A DNA stretch of 64,000 nt, from positions 248,001 to 312,000 of the forward strand of contig JBGUYY010000097.1 of the NCBI GenBank assembly GCA_045222555.1, given 5' to 3'. The notes under the pieces are model-generated. The model did not search any database. It had not been told where the DNA came from and worked only from the letters and a program-made list of their open reading frames with translations. A program made the position numbers and the translations under genes. Below are positions 1-6,865 of this stretch, one piece after another (position 1 is the stretch's first letter; the number at the start of each line of letters is the position of its first letter). The DNA is from UBA1756 sp045222555. Its GTDB lineage: Bacteria; Bacteroidota; Bacteroidia; Bacteroidales; WCHB1-69.

Positions 1-37
1 GTCTCTTTTTTTTGTTTAAAAATTCGTTGTTCGCTTC

Positions 38-65
38 GCTCACATTTGATGCTCATTTTGTGAGC
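38..65. repeat. Intergenic hairpin flanked by CAAAT boxes
   Basis: Inverted repeat GCTCACA / TGTGAGC with a 14-nt loop. On the minus strand it reads as two CAAAT boxes around a GCTCAC...GAGC hairpin. A similar arrangement lies at 62430-62482. It sits just downstream of the minus-strand gene ending at 103, but has no clear T-run, so I call it a repeat and not a terminator. Confidence 0.5.
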
Positions 66-102
66 ATTTGAAGGGTCGAAAGTCTTTGCGCCAGATGGGT
101 AT

Positions 103-639
103 TTATTGCTGTACAGGAATCTGTTTCCTGGCAATTTCCTCCTCTGTAGGAGACGGCATCTGCTTTTTCGAAACATAGACAAAGCGATTGCCCTTCCTTT
201 TCTCAAATATATACGCTGCCCAGTCTAACTGCAAAACGATAGTCGTGCAGTTGGGCATAGCATAATGGTTGCTGACCAACAATTGATTGCTGGGAGCCAA
301 ATTCCTCCCTATATGACAGAATCGCTGTAACGTCATTTCCCACCCATACACGGGGTGTCCAGGATCACGATTGACGCGACATTTTAATAACTTTGCGTCC
401 CCTCTGTTGATATAGAGTTGGAGAGTATCATTTTTCACCAAAACGCTGTCAATGCGCTCCTCGCGAATTTGCCATTTACACCCTCCCATATTGTTGGCGG
501 TCTGTGCTGGCAAAGTGACATCTCCTTGTTTGGGCATTTTGGTGAGCACGTAAAACTCCTGCGCATAGGCTGTGGAGCCCGCGCACAAGGCCGCAACAAG
601 CAGCCACAATCGTATCAGGTGACGGGGGAGGTTCATCAT
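103..639 (-). CDS. Small secreted protein of unknown function
   Basis: I do not recognise a family. From the chosen start the protein is about 178 aa. It has a signal peptide: a basic start, a hydrophobic stretch (LWLLVAALCAG), and a probable cleavage after AYAQ. The mature part is hydrophilic with three spread cysteines and no transmembrane segment, so it is probably periplasmic or surface exposed. The frame is open further upstream to 714, but a -7 box (TAAGTTTG) at 700-707 would then lie inside the gene. The ATG at 639 (or 636) places the signal peptide at the N-terminus. It stands alone, with the RhuM-like remnant divergent from it. Confidence 0.6.
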   Translation of the reverse strand: MMNLPRHLIRLWLLVAALCAGSTAYAQEFYVLTKMPKQGDVTLPAQTANNMGGCKWQIREERIDSVLVKNDTLQLYINRGDAKLLKCRVNRDPGHPVYGWEMTLQRFCHIGRNLAPSNQLLVSNHYAMPNCTTIVLQLDWAAYIFEKRKGNRFVYVSKKQMPSPTEEEIARKQIPVQQ

Positions 640-699
640 GGGATAAATGCTATTTGTTTGGTAACGATTTAATAATAAGTTTATTGTGCAAGGCACCAA

Positions 700-707
700 C
701 AAACTTA
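700..707 (-). promoter_or_regulatory. -7 box TAAGTTTG for the secreted protein
   Basis: Matches the Bacteroidota -7 consensus TAnnTTTG on the minus strand. A TTG lies 23 bp upstream (731-733). The box fixes the downstream start at 639 and excludes 714. Confidence 0.45.
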
Positions 708-861
708 TCAACAATTTACCAACAGGTTTTCAATAACACAAAACGTTGTTTTTATGCACTTCTTAAGACAAAATCGACCATTTTTCGCTCAAAAATTTCA
801 TAATCCACAATCCTCTCTATGCCAAAAAGTTGCAGAGTGGTTTTGAGCGAATAATTAGTCG

Positions 862-869
862 TACCTTTG
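862..869 (+). promoter_or_regulatory. -7 box TACCTTTG for the RhuM-like remnant
   Basis: Exact TAnnTTTG match 20 bp before the ATG at 889. The promoter seems intact although the gene behind it is broken. Confidence 0.55.
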
Positions 870-888
870 CGGACCAAATTCTATAAAA

Positions 889-1549
889 ATGAAGTTACAA
901 GAAAACCATGAACTATTACCGTCTCAGAAAAGCAAAGGGGAAATCGTATTGTACCAACCTGACGAAAAACTTTCTTTGGAAGTTAAATTGGAAAATGAAA
1001 CTGTTTGGTTAACCCAGCAACAAATGGCACTCCTGTTTGGTGTGAAAGAAAATAATATAACTTACCATATACAAGGTATTTATAAATCAAATGAACTCAA
1101 TCCGGAGACAACTACTCAAAAAATTAGAGTAGTTCGAAAAGAAGGGGACAGGGAGGTCGCCCGCTGGATTGATTTCTACAATCTGGATATGATTATCTCA
1201 GTCGGCTATCGTGTCAATAGTGCAAATGCCACACACTTCCGCCGCTGGGCAACCTCCATATTGAAAGAGTACTTGTTGAAAGGTTATACTTTAAACCAAC
1301 AACTTGTCGCATTGGAGAATCGCATGGATGGACGGCTTTTACAACACGAAAAACTATTGCAAGAGCATCAGGAGAAAATACAACCACCAATACGCTCCGA
1401 TTGAGGTTGTGGAAAGCTCCCGCTTCCACGACCGCTTCCTCATTATCGATGAAACAGTTTATCACATCGGTGCTTCCTTGAAGGATTTGGGAAAGAAATT
1501 GTTTGCATTTTCCAAAATGGATATTCCGGCGGAATGGTTGGAACCGTGA
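889..1549 (+). pseudogene. Collapsed RhuM-family gene with a PLD-like C-terminal tail
   Basis: Frame 1 (889-1404) encodes an N-terminal RhuM-type DNA-binding region: residues 34-60 hold TVWLTQQQMALLFGV, followed by RWIDFYNLDMIISVGYRV near residue 90 and ATHFRRWATSILKEYLLKGY. After about residue 160 the frame changes to unrelated residues and stops. The next frame, from about 1395 to 1549, encodes the C-terminal piece typical of longer RhuM-like proteins: SRFHDRFLIIDETVYHIGAS then LKDLGKKLFAFSKM. In intact relatives these parts are, as I recall, separated by roughly 100 residues containing the rest of a phospholipase-D-like domain. Here that middle is missing and the frame is shifted, which suggests an internal deletion not divisible by three. 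The gene is more AT-rich than its neighbours, which fits an acquired gene in decay. Confidence 0.7.
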
Positions 1550-1589
1550 GGGGTGAATAATTACCGTTGCGGCAGATTACATGGCAATT

Positions 1590-1617
1590 GTAGAGACGCG
1601 GTGCACCACGTCTCTAC
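1590..1617. repeat. Palindromic intergenic repeat, copy 1
   Basis: Near-perfect palindrome with arms TAGAGACG and CGTCTCTA around CGGTGCACCA. An identical copy is at 2560-2587. The two copies lie on either side of the CoA-transferase gene. Confidence 0.75.
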
Positions 1618-1745
1618 GGGCGCGGCATTTTTCGCGACATTCGCGGCAGGGATAGGAGCGGCACGAGCGAAGCGAGTACAGCGGATAGCCCGACGGCGAC
1701 CGCAGGGAGCCGGGCCGCCCAAAATAAAAATAAAATTGTCGCCAT
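1618..1745. repeat. GC-rich low-complexity intergenic element
   Basis: A GC-rich stretch with GAGCGAAGCGAGTACAGCGG and a GCCCGACGGCGACCGCAGGG core, directly after the palindrome and followed by an A-rich tail. It does not look coding on either strand. It resembles dispersed GC-rich intergenic repeats that I know from Bacteroidales genomes, but only one copy is in this window. Confidence 0.4.
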
Positions 1746-1762
1746 AAAAACATTACAAACAT

Positions 1763-1793
1763 TTTGCGCGTATTGAAAATTTGTGTAAATTTG
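1763..1793 (+). promoter_or_regulatory. Promoter TTTG-N19-TAAATTTG of the acyl-CoA operon
   Basis: Both halves of the Bacteroidota promoter are present: TTTG at 1763-1766 and TAAATTTG at 1786-1793 with a 19-bp spacer. The ATG of the CoA-transferase gene is 44 bp downstream. This is the best promoter match in the window. Confidence 0.7.
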
Positions 1794-1836
1794 CAGCCGC
1801 TTTTGTGAAATATCATAACAATTAAATATAAAAACT

Positions 1837-2496
1837 ATGGAAAAAGCAGAAATTCGCGAAACGATTGCCAAAAGAGCTGCAAAAGAGCTCCATGATGGAG
1901 ACATCGTTAACCTCGGAATCGGTATTCCGACTATGATTCCCAACTACTTACCGGAAGGCGTGACCGTGACGTTGCAGACCGAGAACGGCATGGTGGGCAT
2001 GGGTCCCACTCCCGCAGAAGGTCAGGAAGACCCTGAGATGGTGAACGCCGGCGGCGGCTACATCACCGCAGTGCCCGGTGCCGCATCCTTCAGCTCAGCC
2101 ACCTCTTTCGGCATCATCCGCGGCGGCCACGTTGACGCCACCATCCTCGGCGCCATGCAGGTGGACGAGAACGGCGACCTCGCCAACTGGATGATCCCCG
2201 GCAAACTCACCCCCGGCATGGGCGGCGCAATGGACCTTATCGTCGGTGCCAAACGCGTGATCCTCGCCATGGAACACACCCAGAAGGGCAACCCGAAAAT
2301 CCTCAAAAAATGCAACCTGCCCCTCACCGCTAAAGGTCAGGTGAACCTCATCATCACCGAGATGGGCGTGATGGAAGTGACCCCCAAGGGCATCGTCCTC
2401 AAGGAGATCCATCCCGAATTCACGGTCGATCAGGTGAAGGCCGCCACCGAGGCCGATCTGATCATCGCCGACGACCTGAAACCGATGCAGCTGTAA
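1837..2496 (+). CDS. CoA-transferase subunit B (acetoacetate/butyrate type)
   Basis: The beta subunit of a family I CoA-transferase, which moves CoA between an acyl-CoA and a free acid such as acetate, acetoacetate or butyrate. The 219-aa length is normal. The active-site glutamate is E49 in QTENGMVGMG, the residue that forms the glutamyl-CoA thioester; LGIGIPTMIP and VNAGGGYITAVPGA are family signatures. The catalytic residue is in subunit B, but the enzyme needs subunit A. Subunit A is normally the gene immediately upstream; here the upstream neighbour is a decayed RhuM-like gene and no subunit A is in the window. Crotonase and Hbd follow on the same strand, so a C4 acyl-CoA substrate is likely. 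The exact acid cannot be read from the sequence. Confidence 0.88.
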   Translation: MEKAEIRETIAKRAAKELHDGDIVNLGIGIPTMIPNYLPEGVTVTLQTENGMVGMGPTPAEGQEDPEMVNAGGGYITAVPGAASFSSATSFGIIRGGHVDATILGAMQVDENGDLANWMIPGKLTPGMGGAMDLIVGAKRVILAMEHTQKGNPKILKKCNLPLTAKGQVNLIITEMGVMEVTPKGIVLKEIHPEFTVDQVKAATEADLIIADDLKPMQL

Positions 2497-2530
2497 ATTG
2501 AGAATTGAGAATTGAAAATTGAAAAATGAA
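2497..2530 (+). repeat. AATTGAGAATTGAAAATTG-type micro-repeat
   Basis: Short AT-rich direct repeats of ATTGAGA/ATTGAAA immediately after the stop codon. Similar strings follow the stop codons at 16852 and 57780. Confidence 0.5.
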
Positions 2531-2559
2531 GGGATGATAATGTAGAGACGTGGCATGCC

Positions 2560-2587
2560 GTAGAGACGCGGTGCACCACGTCTCTAC
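2560..2587. repeat. Palindromic intergenic repeat, copy 2
   Basis: Identical to the palindrome at 1590-1617. It is preceded at 2542-2559 by a half copy (TAGAGACGTGGCATGCC), giving a compound element between the CoA-transferase and crotonase genes, inside the probable operon. Confidence 0.75.
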
Positions 2588-2612
2588 AGAAAACGATTAA
2601 ACGATAAAACAA

Positions 2613-3389
2613 ATGGATTATACCTATCTGAAAATCAATACCGAATCGGGCATTTGCGTGCTGACGATTTCGGCACCGAAGTCGCTGAATGCGCTGAACT
2701 CCGCGCTGCTGAAGGAACTGGATGATTTCATCACGAACCTCAGCAAGGAGGTGCGGGTGCTGATTGTGACGGGCGACGGCGAGAAATCGTTCGTGGCGGG
2801 TGCCGACATCTCGGAGATGCAGAACCTCAACGCTGCGGAAGGCGAGACTTTCGGCCGCCTCGGCGCACAGGTGTTCCGCAAAATCGAAACCCTTGACATT
2901 CCGGTGATTGCCGCAGTCAATGGGTTCGCCCTCGGCGGCGGCTGCGAGCTGGCAATGGCCTGCGACATCCGCATCTGCTCCGACAACGCCAAGTTCGGAC
3001 AGCCAGAGGTCGGCCTCGGCATCATCCCCGGTTTTTCAGGCACCTACCGTCTCGCCAAACTCGTGGGAATGGGCTACGCCAAGGAGATGATTTACAGCGG
3101 CAAGGCCATCCGTGCCGACGAGGCGCTGCGTATCGGTCTGGTGAACGCGGTATATCCGCAGGCCGAGCTGATGGAGCAGGCCAAGGCGATGGCTGCCAAG
3201 ATCTGCGCCATGGCCCCGATTGCTGTGCGCTATGCCAAGCAGTGCATCAACGCCGAGTACGACCTCGACGCCGATGCCGCCATCGCGTACGAGAACAAGA
3301 TGTTCGGCCAATGCTTCGCCACCAAGGACCAAAAGGAGGGAATGACGGCCTTCCTCAACAAGGCGAAACCCGTCTTCAAAAACGAATAA
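2613..3389 (+). CDS. crt: Enoyl-CoA hydratase / crotonase
   Basis: Hydrates crotonyl-CoA to 3-hydroxybutyryl-CoA, or dehydrates in the reverse direction, in the cytoplasm. The 258-aa length is standard. The oxyanion-hole region FVAGADISEM is at residues 60-69, and NGFALGGGCELAMACDIRI at 103-121 carries the first catalytic glutamate (E112). QPEVGLGIIPG at 130-140 carries the second (E132). The next motif reads GFSGTYRLAKLVG, where many family members have GFGGTQRL, a mild variation. It lies between CoA-transferase B and Hbd, which supports short-chain C4 substrates. The gene follows a 116-bp spacer that contains the palindromic repeat. The symbol crt is given by function and context. Confidence 0.9.
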   Translation: MDYTYLKINTESGICVLTISAPKSLNALNSALLKELDDFITNLSKEVRVLIVTGDGEKSFVAGADISEMQNLNAAEGETFGRLGAQVFRKIETLDIPVIAAVNGFALGGGCELAMACDIRICSDNAKFGQPEVGLGIIPGFSGTYRLAKLVGMGYAKEMIYSGKAIRADEALRIGLVNAVYPQAELMEQAKAMAAKICAMAPIAVRYAKQCINAEYDLDADAAIAYENKMFGQCFATKDQKEGMTAFLNKAKPVFKNE

Positions 3390-3420
3390 TTAAAAATCAA
3401 ACCATTAAAAATAACGAATC

Positions 3421-4257
3421 ATGAAAATTTGTGTTATTGGAACCGGAACCATGGCCAAAGGTATCGTGAAGGCTTTCGCCGCCAAGATGCCCGTGGTTAT
3501 GAAAAGTAGAACCCAAGCCAGCTTGGACAAAGCATTGGCTTCATTTGCAAAAGGTTATGGCAAATTAGTGGAAAAGGGCAAAATGACGCAGGAGGGTGTT
3601 GACGCCATTATGGCCAATATCACCACCACTACCGACTACGCCACTTTCGCCGACGCCGACCTCGTGATTGAGGCCGCTGTGGAGGATATGCAGCTGAAGA
3701 AAGAAGTCTTCGCAGAACTCGACAAGATCTGCAAGCCCGAAACCATCTTCGCCACCAACTCCTCCTCCCTCTCCATCACCGAGATCGCTGCTGCCACCAC
3801 CCGTCCGACGCAGTTCATCGGCATGCACTTCTTCAACCCCGCCGACCGTATGGCATTGGTGGAAGTGATCAAAGGTCAGGTGACCTCTGAAGCGGTGTGC
3901 AACCAGATTGTGGAGCTGGCCACCTCCATCGGCAAAACTCCCGTACTGGTGAACGAGGCCCCCGGCTTCGTCGTCAACCGTATCCTCATCCCCATGATCA
4001 ACGAGGCTGTCGGCATCCTCGCCGACGGTATCGCCTCCGCTGAGGACATCGACAAATGCATGATGCTGGGCGCCAACCACCCGATGGGCCCGCTCGCACT
4101 GGCCGACCTCATTGGTAACGACGTGAACCTCGCCATCATGGAAGTTCTTTACAAAGAGTTTGGCGATCCGAAGTACCGTCCTCACCCGCTGCTGCGGAAG
4201 ATGGTGCGCGCTGGTCTGCTCGGCAGAAAAACTGGCGAAGGTTTCTACAAATACTAA
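3421..4257 (+). CDS. hbd: 3-hydroxybutyryl-CoA dehydrogenase, possibly NADP-type
   Basis: Interconverts acetoacetyl-CoA and 3-hydroxybutyryl-CoA. At 278 aa it has the normal two-domain length: an N-terminal Rossmann domain and a C-terminal helical domain starting near residue 185 (PGFVVNRIL). Substrate and catalytic motifs are present: NSSSLSITEIA, and GMHFFNPADRMALVEVI with the catalytic histidine. The nucleotide-binding loop is unusual. It reads GTGTMA (residues 7-12), so the third glycine of GxGxxG is alanine, and the second strand ends VVMKSRT (25-31) where NAD-dependent relatives carry an aspartate. Both changes are typical of NADP(H) enzymes, so NADP preference is my inference. The gene is 31 bp after crotonase and is followed by a strong terminator. 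Confidence 0.9.
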   Translation: MKICVIGTGTMAKGIVKAFAAKMPVVMKSRTQASLDKALASFAKGYGKLVEKGKMTQEGVDAIMANITTTTDYATFADADLVIEAAVEDMQLKKEVFAELDKICKPETIFATNSSSLSITEIAAATTRPTQFIGMHFFNPADRMALVEVIKGQVTSEAVCNQIVELATSIGKTPVLVNEAPGFVVNRILIPMINEAVGILADGIASAEDIDKCMMLGANHPMGPLALADLIGNDVNLAIMEVLYKEFGDPKYRPHPLLRKMVRAGLLGRKTGEGFYKY

Positions 4258-4278
4258 AAAGTTTTCGACTTTTCTACA

Positions 4279-4311
4279 GAGGGGATGCCACACAGCATTC
4301 CCTCTTTTTTT
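4279..4311 (+). terminator. Rho-independent terminator after hbd
   Basis: Ten-bp stem GAGGGGATGC / GCATTCCCTC (one G-T pair), 6-nt loop CACACA, followed by seven T. It ends the acyl-CoA operon. Confidence 0.85.
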
Positions 4312-4383
4312 AACGCCATTTTATCAACGATTTGATGTTGATGTATTGCTTTATGCCCGTCATTATTTTCAAAATTTTTCAAG

Positions 4384-4391
4384 TAATTTTG
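4384..4391 (+). promoter_or_regulatory. -7 box TAATTTTG before the glucosaminidase gene
   Basis: TAnnTTTG match 28 bp before the ATG at 4419, downstream of the hbd terminator. It would start a new transcript for the envelope genes. Confidence 0.5.
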
Positions 4392-4418
4392 CGTGGCTAA
4401 AAACACAAATCCTTCAAC

Positions 4419-5828
4419 ATGAATCATTTGAGAAACTGCGTCATCGCCCTGTCGGTAATCTTCTACTCGCTGACAACAAGTGCTCAATACACCGAACAAG
4501 ACATTTACATCTATATTGATACTTATAAAGAATTGGCTATCAATAAGATGTATGAATATAAAATCCCTGCCAGCATCACCATCGCACAGGGGATATTCGA
4601 GAGCGCTTGTGGGAAGAGTCACCTCGCTGTGGATGGCAACAACCATTTCGGCATCAAGTGCCACAAAGACTGGACCGGCGACACCATCTTGATTGATGAT
4701 GATGAACTGCAAGAATGTTTCCGCAAATACGAGAAGGCAGAGGACTCCTACACCGACCATTCCCTCTTTCTGAAAAACCGGCAACGCTATGCGGCATTGT
4801 TCACCCTCGACATCATGGACTACCCGGGCTGGGCACGAGGGCTCAAGGCTGCTGGCTATGCCACCAATCCTCAGTATGCCGACAGACTTATCAGTCTCAT
4901 TGAGCGTTTCCACCTCGCTATGCTGGACACCATTTATCAGTACAGACTTCAAAATGGCTACTTTGAACATTACCCTGACGTGAATCCTGAACAAATGGGC
5001 AGTTTCTCGTACGTGCAGTATTTTGGGCAGCCTGACACCAACAGCCTTCGACCTGTGGAAAAACCGGCTATGCACATTTCTTCGGAACCTAATATTCACA
5101 TCGAAACTATAACAAGACATCCCCAACATTCCAGTTCCAACAAAACCCACAAAAAAATCATCCACCAGAGAGGTCCCGCCAAGGATCCTTCTTCCTCCAA
5201 CAAGCCAACCCCATCACAGTCCGCGAAAACAACATCTGAACCGAAACCAGCTCATCAGCCATCCAACAGCAGCGCACCCCAAAACGCGCGACCCGCTGCT
5301 CCCCCTACAGCAACGCCCACCACTCCTACCAGCCAACCCACTCCCCCACCCACTCCTGCTCCCGTCCCCGCTCCTGCTCCTGCCCCAGCTCCAGCACCCT
5401 CACCCACTTCCTCACCTACTCCCTCCAACCCTACCACCATATTCACTGCAACAAAAGGCCAGTTCACCGCCTATACGGGCTACCCATTCACCGAACGCGA
5501 GGTGTATGTCAACAACAACATCCTTTTCGTCATTGCGGAAGAGGGGGACACCTATGCCAAGATAGCCCGCGACGTGCAACTTCCTGAAAAGAAAATTAAA
5601 AAATTCAACGACCTCACGGGCGCAGCTAAGCCTCACACTGGCGAAGTGGTTTATATTGAGAAAAAAGCAAACACTGGCAGCACTCCCACCTATACCGTTC
5701 AAGACCAAGAAAATCTTCGCTACATTGCCCAAAAGACTGGCGTAAAACTCCAGAAACTTATTGATTACAACGGCATTACCACGCCAGAAGCTCCCTTAAA
5801 GAAGGGGCGTGTCATCAAACTGAAATAA
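4419..5828 (+). CDS. Secreted glucosaminidase with proline-rich linker and two LysM domains
   Basis: A peptidoglycan hydrolase of the FlgJ/LytG-like N-acetylglucosaminidase group. Layout of the 469 aa: signal peptide (1-22, ending TTSAQ); glucosaminidase domain about 35-170, with the probable catalytic glutamate E61 in AQGIFESACGKSHLA; a low-complexity linker about 220-335, rich in Pro, Ser, Thr and Ala with a PAPAPAPAP run; and two C-terminal LysM-like domains (about 365-415 and 422-469) for glycan binding. It probably works in the periplasm. An M23 peptidase starts 20 bp downstream and a large barrel gene follows, so the three form a likely envelope operon. The glutamate assignment rests on the motif, not on alignment. 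Confidence 0.87.
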   Translation: MNHLRNCVIALSVIFYSLTTSAQYTEQDIYIYIDTYKELAINKMYEYKIPASITIAQGIFESACGKSHLAVDGNNHFGIKCHKDWTGDTILIDDDELQECFRKYEKAEDSYTDHSLFLKNRQRYAALFTLDIMDYPGWARGLKAAGYATNPQYADRLISLIERFHLAMLDTIYQYRLQNGYFEHYPDVNPEQMGSFSYVQYFGQPDTNSLRPVEKPAMHISSEPNIHIETITRHPQHSSSNKTHKKIIHQRGPAKDPSSSNKPTPSQSAKTTSEPKPAHQPSNSSAPQNARPAAPPTATPTTPTSQPTPPPTPAPVPAPAPAPAPAPSPTSSPTPSNPTTIFTATKGQFTAYTGYPFTEREVYVNNNILFVIAEEGDTYAKIARDVQLPEKKIKKFNDLTGAAKPHTGEVVYIEKKANTGSTPTYTVQDQENLRYIAQKTGVKLQKLIDYNGITTPEAPLKKGRVIKLK

Positions 5829-5848
5829 TACCATACATTATAATATAT

Positions 5849-6811
5849 ATGGGACGGTCCATCTACTACTTTAACCCCAAAACACTCTCATTCGAGAAAA
5901 AGGCCTTCTCGTGGAAAGACATCATCAAGCGCGTGCTATGGTTTCTGGCCACGGCACTTGCCTTTTCGGTGGTTATCGTTTGGATATCCTTCTACCTGAT
6001 TGACTCTCCCAAGGAACTGATGCTCAGACAGGAGAACGAGCAGCTGAAGGAAGAGATCTCCCGACTTGACAAGAAGTACGACCAGCTGGCCATCGTGGTC
6101 ACCGACCTGCAGAAACGCGATGACAACATCTACCGTGCCATTTTCGAAAGCGAACCGATGCCCATTTCCGAACGCTACCCATTTTTAGGGAATGCACAAA
6201 AGTCCAACTCATCCACTCCAACCGATGCCAGCGCCTTGTTGGAGGAGATACACCAAAAAGCTAATCGTCTGACCGTGAGCATGGCGGCGCAGTCGCGTTC
6301 GTTCGATACCATTGTCAGCCTCATCGGGAAGAAAAAACAGATGCTGCAGTCCATTCCGGCCATCCGGCCGCTGCCCAACTGCTATGAAATCACTTCGGGC
6401 TTCGGCTATCGATACCATCCGATTCTGAAGGTGCTGCGTCCGCACACCGGCATTGATATCTCAGCGAAGAAAGGGACTCCCGTATATGCCACTGCCGACG
6501 GGGTGGTGAGCAGGCAGACTCCCGGTGGCGGCTACGGCAATGTCATTGTCATCAACCACGGCTACTCCTACCAAACCCTGTATGCGCACCTCTCCAAGAA
6601 GGCAGTGAAGCCCGGCGAGCATGTCACCCGCGGACAGATCATCGGCTATGTAGGCAACACTGGTCTCTCCACCGGCTCACACCTCCACTACGAGGTCATC
6701 AAGGATGGCGTGCGCGTGAACCCCGTTCATTTCTTCTTCCAAGACATCACACCAGAGGAGTACGAAGCCATCCTCAAGAGCTCACAGCAGGTCAATCAAG
6801 CTCTTTCATAG
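5849..6811 (+). CDS. Membrane-anchored M23 metallopeptidase
   Basis: A zinc endopeptidase of the LytM type that cuts peptide cross-links of peptidoglycan. The 320 aa contain a cytoplasmic N-terminus, one transmembrane helix at about 29-51, a coiled coil at about 57-95 (RQENEQLKEEISRLDKKYDQ), and an M23 domain at about 175-305. The metal and catalytic residues are visible: H199 and D203 in RPHTGIDIS, H247 in YAHLS, and H278/H280 in GSHLHYE. The full set implies an active enzyme and not a degenerate activator. It is 20 bp after the glucosaminidase gene, and the two could act on glycan and peptide bonds of the same wall. The arrangement is similar to other Bacteroidota M23 proteins with the MGRSIYYF-like start. 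Confidence 0.9.
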   Translation: MGRSIYYFNPKTLSFEKKAFSWKDIIKRVLWFLATALAFSVVIVWISFYLIDSPKELMLRQENEQLKEEISRLDKKYDQLAIVVTDLQKRDDNIYRAIFESEPMPISERYPFLGNAQKSNSSTPTDASALLEEIHQKANRLTVSMAAQSRSFDTIVSLIGKKKQMLQSIPAIRPLPNCYEITSGFGYRYHPILKVLRPHTGIDISAKKGTPVYATADGVVSRQTPGGGYGNVIVINHGYSYQTLYAHLSKKAVKPGEHVTRGQIIGYVGNTGLSTGSHLHYEVIKDGVRVNPVHFFFQDITPEEYEAILKSSQQVNQALS

Positions 6812-6865
6812 CAGGGATACAATATTTTTTATTAAATTGCATTATCATTATGCAAAAAAATATTC

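Noticed and set aside
5255..5467. A Gly/Ala/Val-repeat frame opposite the glucosaminidase linker
   Set aside because: It is only the reverse reading of the proline-rich linker codons.
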